Counted from the stretch's first letter, positions 27,911 to 36,445 are shown. The stretch: 64,000 nt of DNA from Aridibaculum aurantiacum (GCF_017355875.1 NZ_JAFEWC010000004.1:200989-264988); one strand, 5' to 3'. The notes: generated by a model not told the origin, from the sequence alone. Numbers and translations: made by a program.

Positions 27911-30004
27911 ATGTTGAACACTTTTACTATTGACATCGTACCTGGTAATGATGAGCAGCGATTAGATGCACTTTACCGGTATAAAATATTAGATGCGCCT
28001 TCAGAAGAATCCTTCAACAACCTAACTCAAATTATTGCTGATGTTTTTGATGTGCCCATTGCCCTGATCTCACTTGTAGATAAAGAGCGTGTGGTATTTA
28101 AAGGTAATGTAGGTATGCCCGGCGTGAAGAATGTAGACCGCGGCTTAAGCTTGTGCTCACTGGCTGTTTTATCCGATGGGCCAACTATTATAAATAATAC
28201 TTTAGAAGATCCATGCTTGCTTATGAACCCGCTGGTACATGGCGATTTTGGACTCAGGTTTTATGCCGGTGCACCACTGGTTACGCCTGATGGTTTCAAC
28301 ATAGGAACAGTTTGCATAGTAGATAAGAAGCCACGCAATTTCACAGATCGTGAACAGGAAAGACTACAAAGATTTGCCTCAACCGTTATGCACGAAATAG
28401 AATTGCGACTTGGTGCACGGCAGCAGGCAGAGGCTGAACAGGAGGTAAGACAAAAGAATATAGAGCTTAATGATCTTAATAAGGAGCTGCGGTTCCTGAT
28501 GGATACCATTCCACAGCTAACATGGTCAACAAATGCTGAAGGTGAAATAGATTTTGTAAACAACGGCTGGATGGACTACACAGGCCTTCGCTTCGAAGAT
28601 CTTTTAGGTAATGGTTGGCTGCAGACTATTCATCCATTAGATCAACAGGAAGTAAACAAGATCTGGAAAAGTGCAGTTGCATCAGGAAGTAATTATGAAG
28701 TTCAGTATCGCTTACGTAAAAGCGATGGCAGCTACAGGTGGTTCTTAGCCAGGGGCAACGCCATGAAAGACAGCAATGGGAAAATATTGAAGTGGTATGG
28801 CACAACTACAGATATTCATGATCAGAAGAATGCAGAGGAGGTGCTTGAAAAAAGAGTGCAGGAAAGAACAGCTGAGATAGAACTGCAGAAGACTCTATTG
28901 AATAATATTCTTACCAACTCGCCCAGCGGAATAGTTGTGTATATGCCTGTTCGCAATAACACCGGTGAGGTAACAGACTTTACATGTGTGCTGGCAAACC
29001 AGGCTGCGGAGCAATTTACCGAAATACCCAATGAGTGGCGGATGACCAAGACGCTATTGCAAATCGCGCCGCAACTAAAGGAGTCTCCACTGTTTCAAAT
29101 GGCAGTTACCGCCTTAGAACAAGGAAAAGATTTCCAGGCTGAGTATTATAATGAGCCGATCAAAAAATGGTTTTCGCTTTCGGTGGTAAAAATGGATGAT
29201 GACCACCTGATCAATGTATTTTCAGATATAACGTCAAGGAAGGAAACACAGCTACAGCTAGAGCATACCGTAGAAGAACTAAAAAGATCGAATGATGAGT
29301 TGGAACAATTTGCCTACGTGGCTTCGCACGACCTGCAGGAGCCGCTGCGGAAGATCCGGTTTTTCAACAATATGATCTCGGAAAAAGTGGTGCTGCAGAA
29401 TGATGCGGTACGTTACATTTCTAAAGTAGAAGAATCAGCCAGCCGCATGTCTGCTCTTATCATCAACCTGCTCGAATATTCCAGGCTAAACCAGTCGGGC
29501 AAGCAGTTTGAAAAAGTAGATCTTACAACGGTGGTTAAAAGAGTGGTCTCCGATTATGAACTTCTTATCCAACAAAAACAAGCTAAGGTTTCCATAGCTA
29601 CGCTTGATGTAGTAGAAGCGAACCCGCTGCAAATGAACCAGCTCTTCTTCAACATTATTGGTAACTCACTTAAGTTTAGCAATGATGATATTCCACCTGT
29701 GGTAGAAATTACATCTTGCAAGCTACCTGAAGAGCAAAAGCAACATTTCCCTCATCTAAAACAAAAAAAAGACTATCACTGCATCACCATTAGAGATAAT
29801 GGAATTGGCTTTCAGCAGGAGTATGCAAACAAGATCTTCAGCATTTTCCAACGCCTGAATGAAAGGTCAATGTATGGCGGCTATGGTATAGGAATGGCTA
29901 TTTGCAAAAAGATCATCGATGTTCACCAGGGCGCCATCTATGCAGAAGGAGAACCCATGAAAGGTGCCGCCTTCACCATCATACTACCTTACGAGCAGGA
30001 GTAA
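27911..30004 (+). CDS. GAF/PAS sensor histidine kinase (cytoplasmic, orphan)
   Basis: The 697-residue protein has a GAF domain (about 25-165), a coiled-coil linker (about 165-190), a PAS domain with PAC (about 195-315; FVNNGWMDYTG, VQYRLRKSDGSYRWF), a second PAS-like region (about 335-445), and a kinase core: HisKA with phospho-histidine in YVASHDLQEPLRKI and HATPase with N-box FFNIIGNSLKF and ITIRDNGIGF. No membrane helix or signal peptide is seen, so it senses a cytoplasmic signal. No response regulator gene adjoins it; the partner must be elsewhere. The function is not linked to sugar use by anything visible except position. Confidence 0.9.
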   Translation: MLNTFTIDIVPGNDEQRLDALYRYKILDAPSEESFNNLTQIIADVFDVPIALISLVDKERVVFKGNVGMPGVKNVDRGLSLCSLAVLSDGPTIINNTLEDPCLLMNPLVHGDFGLRFYAGAPLVTPDGFNIGTVCIVDKKPRNFTDREQERLQRFASTVMHEIELRLGARQQAEAEQEVRQKNIELNDLNKELRFLMDTIPQLTWSTNAEGEIDFVNNGWMDYTGLRFEDLLGNGWLQTIHPLDQQEVNKIWKSAVASGSNYEVQYRLRKSDGSYRWFLARGNAMKDSNGKILKWYGTTTDIHDQKNAEEVLEKRVQERTAEIELQKTLLNNILTNSPSGIVVYMPVRNNTGEVTDFTCVLANQAAEQFTEIPNEWRMTKTLLQIAPQLKESPLFQMAVTALEQGKDFQAEYYNEPIKKWFSLSVVKMDDDHLINVFSDITSRKETQLQLEHTVEELKRSNDELEQFAYVASHDLQEPLRKIRFFNNMISEKVVLQNDAVRYISKVEESASRMSALIINLLEYSRLNQSGKQFEKVDLTTVVKRVVSDYELLIQQKQAKVSIATLDVVEANPLQMNQLFFNIIGNSLKFSNDDIPPVVEITSCKLPEEQKQHFPHLKQKKDYHCITIRDNGIGFQQEYANKIFSIFQRLNERSMYGGYGIGMAICKKIIDVHQGAIYAEGEPMKGAAFTIILPYEQE

Positions 30005-30038
30005 CAGGTAAAACATTCAAATCGATTTTTACGCGCAT

Positions 30039-30068
30039 AAAAAAGCCGGGTAATCACTCACCCGGCTT
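30039..30068 (-). terminator. Terminator of the eda-exuT transcript
   Basis: AAGCCGGGT (30043-30051) pairs with ACCCGGCTT (30060-30068) over an eight-base loop. On the minus strand the stem is followed by six T (plus-strand A at 30039-30044), so it ends exuT transcription. It could also slow the convergent kinase gene, whose stop is 35 bp away. Confidence 0.88.
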
Positions 30069-30089
30069 ATCTATCATATCATAGCGGAG

Positions 30090-31568
30090 TTATTCTCCTT
30101 TGATCACTATCATTTTTGGTACTAAGCTCTTCATTACCATCCAGGCAATTAAATAAGCTACACCACATATACAGAAGATGATGAAGTAACCGGCTTCTTT
30201 ACCGGTGAAACCCATAAACTGCATTTGTGTGTCACCAGCATAAGTGAATAGCATACCTGATCCTTTGTTGATAAAGAAAGAACCGAATCCGCCTGCCATA
30301 CCACCAATACCAGTTACGGTAGCAATGGCACTTTTTGGGAACATATCACCCACAGTAGAAAAGATGTTAGCAGACCATGACTGGTGTGCCGCACCTGCAA
30401 TACCGATGATGATGATCGGTATCCAATATCCGCCGCCGCCTAATGGCTGTGCCAGTAGTGCCAGTAGCGGGAAGAATGCAAAGATCAACATAGCGCGCAT
30501 CCTGCCTTCGTACGGGTTCATACCTTTTTTGTCTACAAAGTAGCTTGGTAGCCATCCACCAATGATGGACAATAGTGTGATAGCATACAAAACAAATAAA
30601 GGTAAAGAACCACTTGCTGAGTCTATTCCATAAATGTCCTTTAGGTAAGCCGGTGTCCAGAACAGGAAGAACCACCAAACACCATCGGTCATGAATTTAC
30701 CGAAAGCAAAAGCCCATGTTTGCTTGTACTTAAAGCAATCTGCAAACGACATCTTCTTTCCTGGAGTAGCCGCTGTTATTGGTTCTGACACCTGGTCGTG
30801 CACCACGATGTCCTGCTGGATGTAGTCCAGTTCAGCCTGGTTCACCCGCGGATGTTTTTCCGGCTTGTTGTACATGAATATCCAGAAGGCCATCCATACA
30901 AATCCCAGTGCACCTATAACGATGAAAGCCATTTCCCAGCCCCAAGTATGAGCGATGAAAGGAATGGTAAGCGGTGCAGCCAATGCCCCTACCGCAGCGC
31001 CTGCATTAAAAATACTTGTTGCCAATGCACGATCTTTCTTCGGAAAGTATTCAGCAGTTGCTTTAATAGCAGCCGGAAAGTTTCCTGCCTCACCAAGGGC
31101 AAGTACAAATCGCGCAAAGATGAATAACGATACACTTGTAGATACGATCAAAGCTGTATCACCAACTGTTTCTATTGAGTGTTTTGCTCCCTCAAATCCA
31201 ACCAGCCAATTACCGGTAAGTAAACCTGAAGTAGCGATTCCGCAAAAGGCGTGGATGACAGCTCCGAATGACCAAACACCTATTGCCCATAAGAAGCCTT
31301 TCTTGGTGTCCATCCAGTCTACAAATCTTCCTGCTATCAACATTGATACAGCATAGAAGATAGAGAACAGACCGGTGATCGTTCCGTAGTGACTGTCGGT
31401 CCAATGAAACTCAGGTACCAGGAAGTCTTTCCACGTCAACGAAAGTACCTGGCGATCCAGGTAGTTAATGGTGATGGAGAAAAATAACAGTGTACAAATG
31501 GTCCAGCGATATTTGCTGACCTTATTAGTTGATGATGGTGAAGCCGTAGCTCGGGTTTCTAATGCCAT
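30090..31568 (-). CDS. exuT: Hexuronate transporter, MFS family (ExuT-like)
   Basis: The 492-residue protein has about twelve hydrophobic helices and the anion:cation symporter layout: RWTICTLLFFSITINYLDRQVLS at the N-terminus, the loop-2 motif near MLIAGRFVDWMDTKKG, and GEAGNFPAAIKATAEYFPKKDRA, which is typical of hexuronate and hexonate transporters. It would import galacturonate (and glucuronate) across the inner membrane. It lies 35 bp after eda on the same strand and is divergent from kdgK, so uptake and the last two enzymes share one regulatory region. Confidence 0.88.
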   Translation of the reverse strand: MALETRATASPSSTNKVSKYRWTICTLLFFSITINYLDRQVLSLTWKDFLVPEFHWTDSHYGTITGLFSIFYAVSMLIAGRFVDWMDTKKGFLWAIGVWSFGAVIHAFCGIATSGLLTGNWLVGFEGAKHSIETVGDTALIVSTSVSLFIFARFVLALGEAGNFPAAIKATAEYFPKKDRALATSIFNAGAAVGALAAPLTIPFIAHTWGWEMAFIVIGALGFVWMAFWIFMYNKPEKHPRVNQAELDYIQQDIVVHDQVSEPITAATPGKKMSFADCFKYKQTWAFAFGKFMTDGVWWFFLFWTPAYLKDIYGIDSASGSLPLFVLYAITLLSIIGGWLPSYFVDKKGMNPYEGRMRAMLIFAFFPLLALLAQPLGGGGYWIPIIIIGIAGAAHQSWSANIFSTVGDMFPKSAIATVTGIGGMAGGFGSFFINKGSGMLFTYAGDTQMQFMGFTGKEAGYFIIFCICGVAYLIAWMVMKSLVPKMIVIKGE

Positions 31569-31603
31569 GAAGTTGATTTTATATAGCGTGCAATCGAAAG
31601 ATG

Positions 31604-32266
31604 TTACTTTCTTACCAGTTCAATAAGTTTCAAAGAATCTTTGGTCAGTTCAGTGATCTTGCCATAATCCTTGTCCTCAAGAATCTTCTTAGTGATCAAC
31701 TTACTTCCCATACCTACTGCTGATGCACCTGCCTGGAACCATCCACGCAAGTTTCCTTCTTCAGGCTCTACTCCACCAGTGATAATGAAATTAAGACCGC
31801 TAAACAATTCGCGGATCGCACTCACAAATCCAGGACCTACTATATTTCCAGGAAAGATCTTTACCAGCTTACAACCCATGTTTTCAGCCCTGATGATCTC
31901 GGTAGGGGTCATAGCGCCTGGTACATATGGAAGGTTATTTTGCTCAGCTACTTTAGCAGCTTCCTCTACCACACCCGGGCTAATCAAATAATCAGCACCT
32001 GCATCTACAAAAGCTTTTGCCTGTTCACCATTTTTAATGGTGCCAATGCCTAAATACATTCCAGATAGTTCTGTATCGCAAACCTTGCGCAACACCTTAA
32101 AATTGTTCAATGCAGCCTCGCCGCGGTTGGTATATTCTACCGTTCTTATGCCTGCCTCGTACAATGCCTTCAATACATTAATGCTCACCTCCTCATCTTT
32201 ATTAAAGTACAATGGAAGTACGCCTTGCTGAATCGTTAGTTGCAAAATCTGCTCTTTCTTATCCAT
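31604..32266 (-). CDS. eda: 2-dehydro-3-deoxy-phosphogluconate aldolase (KDPG aldolase)
   Basis: The enzyme splits KDPG into pyruvate and glyceraldehyde 3-phosphate, the last step of galacturonate breakdown. From the ATG at 32266 the protein has 220 residues, the normal length. The Schiff-base lysine is K136 in GCKLVKIFPG and the general base is E44 in RTVEYTNRG; IGTIKNGEQAKAF and LISPGVV are also conserved. A longer frame starts at a TTG at 32302 but would add 12 residues not found in the family and run into the regulatory region. It is followed by exuT in an operon. Confidence 0.93.
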   Translation of the reverse strand: MDKKEQILQLTIQQGVLPLYFNKDEEVSINVLKALYEAGIRTVEYTNRGEAALNNFKVLRKVCDTELSGMYLGIGTIKNGEQAKAFVDAGADYLISPGVVEEAAKVAEQNNLPYVPGAMTPTEIIRAENMGCKLVKIFPGNIVGPGFVSAIRELFSGLNFIITGGVEPEEGNLRGWFQAGASAVGMGSKLITKKILEDKDYGKITELTKDSLKLIELVRK

Positions 32267-32364
32267 ATTATTTATTGATTTAAATGATGTTTCTGATACC
32301 AATGGGAAAGTTAAGTGTTCAAATGCATATGGCTTATGATAATCACCCGTTTCGGCTTTTTTTC

Positions 32365-32377
32365 TTACGCAATCGTT
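32365..32377. promoter_or_regulatory. Operator-like site TTACGCAATCGTT, copy 1 (eda/kdgK)
   Basis: The 13-bp sequence is identical to that at 47326-47338, upstream of the GH28 gene. It lies between the divergent eda and kdgK genes, 87 bp before the kdgK start. GCAATCG resembles half of a LacI-family operator, and the following ATCGAA may belong to the second half. No LacI-family gene is present in the window. Confidence 0.6.
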
Positions 32378-32414
32378 ATCGAATTTTTCTATATAGAGTT
32401 ATGAAACGCCTTGC

Positions 32415-32422
32415 TACCTTTG
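32415..32422 (+). promoter_or_regulatory. -7 promoter element of kdgK
   Basis: TACCTTTG fits the Bacteroidota -7 consensus TAnnTTTG exactly, 41 bp before the kdgK start. No clear -33 TTG is seen at the usual distance; the operator-like site at 32365-32377 lies upstream of the -7 element, where an activator or repressor could act. Confidence 0.4.
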
Positions 32423-32463
32423 GTGCACTTACAAAATAAATCAAACAATAATATCTAACAGTC

Positions 32464-33489
32464 ATGCCTAAAAAAGTTGTAACACTGGGAGAGATCATGC
32501 TCCGTTTATCTACCCCGGATTTCAAGCGATTTGTACAAGCCGATACTTTCGATGTAACCTATGGTGGTGGTGAAGCAAACGTTTCTGCTGCTATCTGTAA
32601 CTATGGTGAGCAAGGTGTTTTCGTTTCTAAAGTTCCTGACAATCCAATTGGACAGGCAGCTATCAACCACCTGCGTCGTTACGGTGTAGATACCCAATTT
32701 GTTGCCCGTGGTGGAGATCGTCTTGGTATTTACTTCCTTGAAACAGGTGCTTCTATGCGTGCTTCACAGGTAGTATACGATCGCGCTGGTGCGTCTATCG
32801 CCGATGTTGATGCAAGCGACTTCAACTGGGATGCAATTTTTGAAGGTGCTGATTGGTTCCATACTACAGGTATCACTCCTGCGCTTAGCGATAAAGCTGC
32901 TGCGCTTACCGAAGCTGCTCTAAAAGCTGCTAAAGAAAGAGGCATCACTACTTCTATCGATCTTAACTACCGCAAGAAGTTGTGGAGCAAACAAAAAGCA
33001 CAGCAGGTGATGACCAACCTTTGCCAGTACGTCGACGTTTGTATCGGTAACGAAGAAGATGCTGAAACCACACTTGGCTTCAAAGCTGGTGAAACAGACG
33101 TAACAAAAGGCGAACTGCACCTGGAAGGCTACTACGATGTTTTCAAGCAAATGAAAGAGAAGTTTAACTTCAAGTACATTGCTTCTACACTTCGCGAAAG
33201 CCACAGTGCATCAGACAACGGCTGGAGCGCACTAGTTTACGATGGCAACGATTTCTACCACACAAAAGAATACAGCGTTCGTATTGTTGACCGCGTAGGT
33301 AGTGGTGATTCATTTGCAAGTGGTTTCATCTATGGTTTGGTTACTGGTATGCCAATGGGCGAAGCTGCTGAATTCGGCGTAGCTGCATCAGCACTTAAGC
33401 ACACCATTCCTGGAGATCTTAACCACGCTACCCGCAAAGAAGTTATTGACCTGATGAAAGGTGATGCTTCCGGACGCGTTCAGAGATAA
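32464..33489 (+). CDS. kdgK: 2-dehydro-3-deoxygluconokinase, PfkB family
   Basis: The 341-residue kinase phosphorylates KDG to KDPG, the substrate of the neighbouring aldolase. The PfkB signatures are GGGEANVSAAICNYG near 34-48 and DRVGSGDSFASGF near 276-288, with catalytic aspartate D282. The start MPKKVVTLGEIMLRLSTPDF is typical of Bacteroidota KDG kinases. It is divergent from eda-exuT and followed by a terminator. A second PfkB kinase (36446-37477) lies in the same region. Confidence 0.93.
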   Translation: MPKKVVTLGEIMLRLSTPDFKRFVQADTFDVTYGGGEANVSAAICNYGEQGVFVSKVPDNPIGQAAINHLRRYGVDTQFVARGGDRLGIYFLETGASMRASQVVYDRAGASIADVDASDFNWDAIFEGADWFHTTGITPALSDKAAALTEAALKAAKERGITTSIDLNYRKKLWSKQKAQQVMTNLCQYVDVCIGNEEDAETTLGFKAGETDVTKGELHLEGYYDVFKQMKEKFNFKYIASTLRESHSASDNGWSALVYDGNDFYHTKEYSVRIVDRVGSGDSFASGFIYGLVTGMPMGEAAEFGVAASALKHTIPGDLNHATRKEVIDLMKGDASGRVQR

Positions 33490-33520
33490 TTCAAAATGGA
33501 AGATGTAAAATGAAAATAAG

Positions 33521-33553
33521 ATCCGCTTGGTGTAATGCTTAGCGGATTTTTTT
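33521..33553 (+). terminator. Rho-independent terminator after kdgK
   Basis: ATCCGCT (33521-33527) pairs with AGCGGAT (33541-33547), followed by a run of seven T (33547-33553). It ends the single-gene kdgK transcript 32 bp after the stop. Confidence 0.88.
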
Positions 33554-33577
33554 GTGACCAGCAGTTGTACTTTTATT

Positions 33578-33627
33578 GAACATCGTTGCGTCGCACACTT
33601 GTACTGAAAAAGCTTTATTCATCAATC
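33578..33627. repeat. Dispersed repeat ACATCGTTG type, copy 1
   Basis: The stretch containing ACATCGTTGCGTCGCACACT and, downstream, TTTATTCATCAATC is nearly matched at 39106-39153, where it reads ACATCGTTGTGTCACTCACT and then TTTATTCATTATTC. Neither copy is in a gene. It abuts the inverted repeat at 33630-33705, so the two may form one composite element. Confidence 0.5.
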
Positions 33628-33629
33628 TT

Positions 33630-33705
33630 GAACCACGAAGACACCAAGAACGCCAAGTAACACAAACCTTCCTGATGCTTTGTGTCCTTTGTGCCTTAGT
33701 GGTTC
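33630..33705. repeat. Imperfect inverted repeat, AAAGGCAC-type, copy 2
   Basis: GAACCACGAAGACACCAAG on the left and TTTGTGCCTTAGTGGTTC on the right form imperfect arms (outer GAACCAC/GTGGTTC perfect). It resembles the element at 3599-3736. In both places the right arm ends 15-20 bp before a start codon, here that of the YhcH-family gene. Confidence 0.6.
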
Positions 33706-33720
33706 CTAAAAGAAAAATAA

Positions 33721-34167
33721 ATGATCATCGACTCATTAACCAACGCAGAGCGCTACGCTCAACTACATCCACGTTTTGCCAAAGCATTCGAGTGGATCAA
33801 AAACCAAAATCTTGAAACCATAGAAGTGGGTAAATACCCTATTGACGGACCAGAGCTGCATGCATCCGTTTCACAAAAAGATGGCTACACCCGCGACACC
33901 GCCAAGTTCGAGTGCCACAACAACTGGATAGACATACAGGTATGTCCAACAGGCAAAGAGCAACAAGGATGGACAGCACGCGAAAGAGTAACAACACCAG
34001 CAGGTGAATACAATGCAGAGAAAGATGTTACCTTCTTCACCGACAAGCCAGAAACCTATTTCACCTTACAAGCCGGCCAGTTCGTTATCTATTGGCCAGA
34101 AGATGTACACGCACCACAAATAGGCGAGGGACCGATTAAGAAGCTGGTAGTGAAAGTGAAGATCTAA
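33721..34167 (+). CDS. YhcH/YjgK/YiaL (DUF386) family protein
   Basis: The 148-residue protein is a cupin-type member of DUF386: CHNNWIDIQVCPTGKEQQGW near 61-80, conserved histidines and glutamates of the metal site, and QFVIYWPEDVHAPQIGEGP near 117-135. Members are found in uronate, sialic acid and rhamnose gene clusters, where they are thought to act as sugar epimerases or mutarotases, but the reaction here is not established. Its position beside kdgK and the uronate operon supports a role in uronate use. The ATG at 33721 directly follows the repeat element. Confidence 0.88.
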   Translation: MIIDSLTNAERYAQLHPRFAKAFEWIKNQNLETIEVGKYPIDGPELHASVSQKDGYTRDTAKFECHNNWIDIQVCPTGKEQQGWTARERVTTPAGEYNAEKDVTFFTDKPETYFTLQAGQFVIYWPEDVHAPQIGEGPIKKLVVKVKI

Positions 34168-34179
34168 TAGGATTTTTGA

Positions 34180-34210
34180 TTTTACGGTAGTCTTCAAGAC
34201 TACCGTAAAA
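34180..34210. repeat. ACGGTAGT palindrome, copy 1 (also a bidirectional terminator)
   Basis: TTTTACGGTAGTCTT (34180-34194) and AAGACTACCGTAAAA (34196-34210) are perfect 15-bp arms with a one-base centre. It lies between the ends of the convergent YhcH-family and toxin genes, is flanked by T- and A-rich sequence, and probably terminates both. The same core recurs at 34795-34817 and 34913-34961. Confidence 0.85.
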
Positions 34211-34227
34211 TTTTCTAATTACAATTT

Positions 34228-34524
34228 TCAATCCATCCAGTAAGGCTTCCTGCTAAAATGGAAAATGGAGATTATCCTCACAAGCTTTTCCAATTCCTCG
34301 TACTCATAATGAACAGCATAAGGAAAAGAACTACAAGCCGCAGTTCTTATTGAACCAAATTTTATAGAAGCAAAAGTCGGGTTCATTTTTATCCTCTTTA
34401 TTACTTCTTCAACATCTGACTGGAACCTGTTTCCTAAGCCAGACTGTTGCTGGTTATACCATTGTTTAGCTTCCAGCATATCCTGCAATGCACCTGCAGA
34501 AAAGATTATTTTAATGCGGCTCAT
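34228..34524 (-). CDS. RelE/ParE family toxin
   Basis: The 98-residue protein has the family layout: an N-terminal strand and helix (SAGALQDMLEAKQWYNQQQSG), LGNRFQSDVEEVIKRIKMNP, SIRTAACSSFPYAVHYEY and the final IISIFHFSRKPYW. RelE members cut mRNA in the ribosome and ParE members poison gyrase; the sequence does not settle which. It overlaps the antitoxin gene by 14 bp, with the antitoxin first, as usual. It sits between the uronate genes and is bracketed by palindromic repeats. Confidence 0.88.
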   Translation of the reverse strand: MSRIKIIFSAGALQDMLEAKQWYNQQQSGLGNRFQSDVEEVIKRIKMNPTFASIKFGSIRTAACSSFPYAVHYEYEELEKLVRIISIFHFSRKPYWMD

Positions 34525-34735
34525 TCAATTTTTTGAAAAACTCTTCTTCGGATAAAGTACCTGATGGATCATCCTTCATCTGTTGTAATCTCTTTAGGCT
34601 TTCTACCTCCTGCCATTCAGGAATAGAACCTTGCAGTATCTCAATTGCATCCACCTGTTTAAGGTCTTCAAGTATAGCAGACGCATATTCCTTCTTGATC
34701 TTTATCACATATGTATTCTCGCTCATCGCACTCAT
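34511..34735 (-). CDS. Antitoxin partner of the RelE/ParE-type toxin
   Basis: The 74-residue acidic, lysine-rich protein has an N-terminal strand (YVIKIKKEYASAILEDLKQVDA) and a helical, charged C-terminus ending EEEFFKKLNEPH, as seen in small antitoxins paired with RelE/ParE toxins. Two in-frame starts exist at 34735 and 34726; MSENTYVIKIK from 34726 is as good. The 14-bp overlap with the downstream toxin gene indicates coupled translation. Assignment rests mainly on position and size, since I recognise no clear DNA-binding family. Confidence 0.78.
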   Translation of the reverse strand: MSAMSENTYVIKIKKEYASAILEDLKQVDAIEILQGSIPEWQEVESLKRLQQMKDDPSGTLSEEEFFKKLNEPH

Positions 34736-34794
34736 TTTTCTATATAAAGCTACTGAAGTTCTTTCTCAGGTTGATGTTTTACAGCTTTCTACCT

Positions 34795-34817
34795 ACGGTA
34801 GTCTCTAAGACTACCGT
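34795..34817. repeat. ACGGTAGT palindrome, copy 2
   Basis: ACGGTAGTCT (34795-34804) pairs perfectly with AGACTACCGT (34808-34817) over a three-base loop. It lies 60 bp upstream of the antitoxin start, on the far side of the toxin-antitoxin pair from copy 1. Confidence 0.8.
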
Positions 34818-34886
34818 AAAGTATCATCGTAAAACGTCACCTGCGTTAATTATCACAATCATAAACATCTGCGTTCCAAATGACAT

Positions 34887-34912
34887 AAAAAAGGAGCACC
34901 TCTTGATGCTCC
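34887..34912 (-). terminator. Terminator of the pectin/galacturonate operon
   Basis: GGAGCA (34893-34898) pairs with TGCTCC (34907-34912); read on the minus strand the stem is followed by six T (plus-strand A at 34887-34892). It lies about 50 bp after the uxaB1 stop, just beyond palindrome copy 3. Confidence 0.82.
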
Positions 34913-34961
34913 ATTAAAATGTACTACGGTAGTCTCAAATACTACCGTAGTACATTTTAAT
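34913..34961. repeat. ACGGTAGT palindrome, copy 3 (long form)
   Basis: Perfect inverted arms of 21 bp (34913-34933 and 34941-34961) around a seven-base centre; the core is GTACTACGGTAGT. It begins four bases after the uxaB1 stop codon and directly adjoins the terminator stem at 34887-34912. Confidence 0.88.
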
Positions 34962-34965
34962 TCAA

Positions 34966-36432
34966 TTATGCTACTGCTTGCTCTCCTACCAGCGTTTCTA
35001 CAGCTTGCTTCATACCGTTCTTCTCGATATTGATGAGGTGGTTTGCTACTGCTTCAGCCAGGCCTTCAACCTGGTTCAGGTCTTTCTTCCAAACCTTTTC
35101 GTAAGCCAATACTTCACGTACCAGTTCCTGTAAAGAAGCTTCGCTGCCATCGGCTTTGCTCCAAACATTCTTCATCAGCTCCAGTACATGTGCATCATCA
35201 TTCAGTGCAATGGTTTCATCTCCACGTTTTCCTTTGTAAAAAGCAATGGTTGCAGCTAAGGAGAATGACAGGCGCTGCGGAATAGTTCCCAAACGCTCTT
35301 TGTACTTCAGCACCGATGGCAATACACGTGTTTCAAACTTGCTGAATGAGTTCAGTGAGATACTCATCAGAGCGTGCTTGATAAATGGATTGCGGAAGCG
35401 ATCTATAACCTCGTTTGCAAATTGCTCCAGCTCTTCCTTTGGCAGGTCAAGCGTAGCAATGATCTCTTCAAAAATCTCGTCGCGCAGGAACTTACCTACT
35501 ACCGGGTGCTCTACTGACTCTCTTACGAAGTCGATACCATACAAGTAAGCAACAGGAACCAGTGCTGTATGTGCACCATTCAATATTCTTACTTTACGTG
35601 TACGGTAGGGAGTAAGATCATCTGCATACAGTACATCCAAACCTATAGAAGGGAAAGGCAGTTCTTTCTGCAGGTTCTCAGGCGCCTCTATCACCCAAAG
35701 ATGAAAGTGCTCACCTTCTACCACCTGCCTGTCTTCATAACCCAACTCTTCTGTTATTTCAGCTATACGCTCTTTTGGATAGCCAGGAACAATACGGTCA
35801 ACCAGTGTATTGCTGAAAGTACATGCAGTATTCAACCAGTTTACAAATCCTTCACCTAGCTGCCATTTTTCAGCCAGCAGAAGTACAATGCGCTTCAGGT
35901 TGTCAGCATTTTTTTCTATCAGTTCGCAAGGGATAATATGAACACCTTTTGCTTCATCACCATTGAAGGTTTTGAAACGGTGGTTCAACCACACGGTCAG
36001 CTTTCCTGGAAAAGATGCAGGCGGTGCATCGGTAGGCTGGTCTTTTTCATTATAAGCTATACCTGCTTCGGTAGTGTTAGAAATGATGTAGCGCATCTCA
36101 GGATTCTCAGCAGTCTGCAGGTAAGCTGCAAAATCTACATAAGGATCGATACCGCGGCTGATCACATCAATGGTTTCATGTGTGCTTTCTGCCTGGCCGT
36201 TCTTCAACCCGCGCAGGTAAAGCGTGTACAAGCCTTCCTGGTCGTTCAGCATGTTTACCATGCCCCTGTCAATTGGCTGCACTGCAACGATAGATCCGTT
36301 GAAATCTCCTTTCTTATTCAGCTCATGGAACATCCAGTCAACGAAAGCGCGCAGGAAGTTGCCTTCACCAAATTGCAGCACCTTTTCAGGATAGGTCTTC
36401 GCTGCCGGGAATACTTGTCTATTTAAAAGCAT
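34966..36432 (-). CDS. uxaB: Tagaturonate reductase (altronate oxidoreductase), copy 1
   Basis: The 488-residue enzyme reduces D-tagaturonate to D-altronate with NADH. It belongs to the polyol-specific long-chain dehydrogenases: an N-terminal nucleotide-binding start (VLQFGEGNFLRAFVDWM), the KxxxxNxxH catalytic motif in TRKVRILNGAHT, and LGYEDRQVVEGEHFHLWVIE. Length is normal. It is the last gene of the minus-strand uronate run, 13 bp after the PfkB kinase gene. A second, more distant copy lies at 40912-42432. Mannonate dehydrogenases (UxuB) are related, so specificity is inferred from the pathway. Confidence 0.9.
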   Translation of the reverse strand: MLLNRQVFPAAKTYPEKVLQFGEGNFLRAFVDWMFHELNKKGDFNGSIVAVQPIDRGMVNMLNDQEGLYTLYLRGLKNGQAESTHETIDVISRGIDPYVDFAAYLQTAENPEMRYIISNTTEAGIAYNEKDQPTDAPPASFPGKLTVWLNHRFKTFNGDEAKGVHIIPCELIEKNADNLKRIVLLLAEKWQLGEGFVNWLNTACTFSNTLVDRIVPGYPKERIAEITEELGYEDRQVVEGEHFHLWVIEAPENLQKELPFPSIGLDVLYADDLTPYRTRKVRILNGAHTALVPVAYLYGIDFVRESVEHPVVGKFLRDEIFEEIIATLDLPKEELEQFANEVIDRFRNPFIKHALMSISLNSFSKFETRVLPSVLKYKERLGTIPQRLSFSLAATIAFYKGKRGDETIALNDDAHVLELMKNVWSKADGSEASLQELVREVLAYEKVWKKDLNQVEGLAEAVANHLINIEKNGMKQAVETLVGEQAVA

Positions 36433-36445
36433 GTTGGTTTTTTAT

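Noticed and set aside
32267-32302. Longer KDPG aldolase start (TTG at 32302)
   Set aside because: The 12 added residues are not part of the family, and the ATG at 32266 gives normal length.
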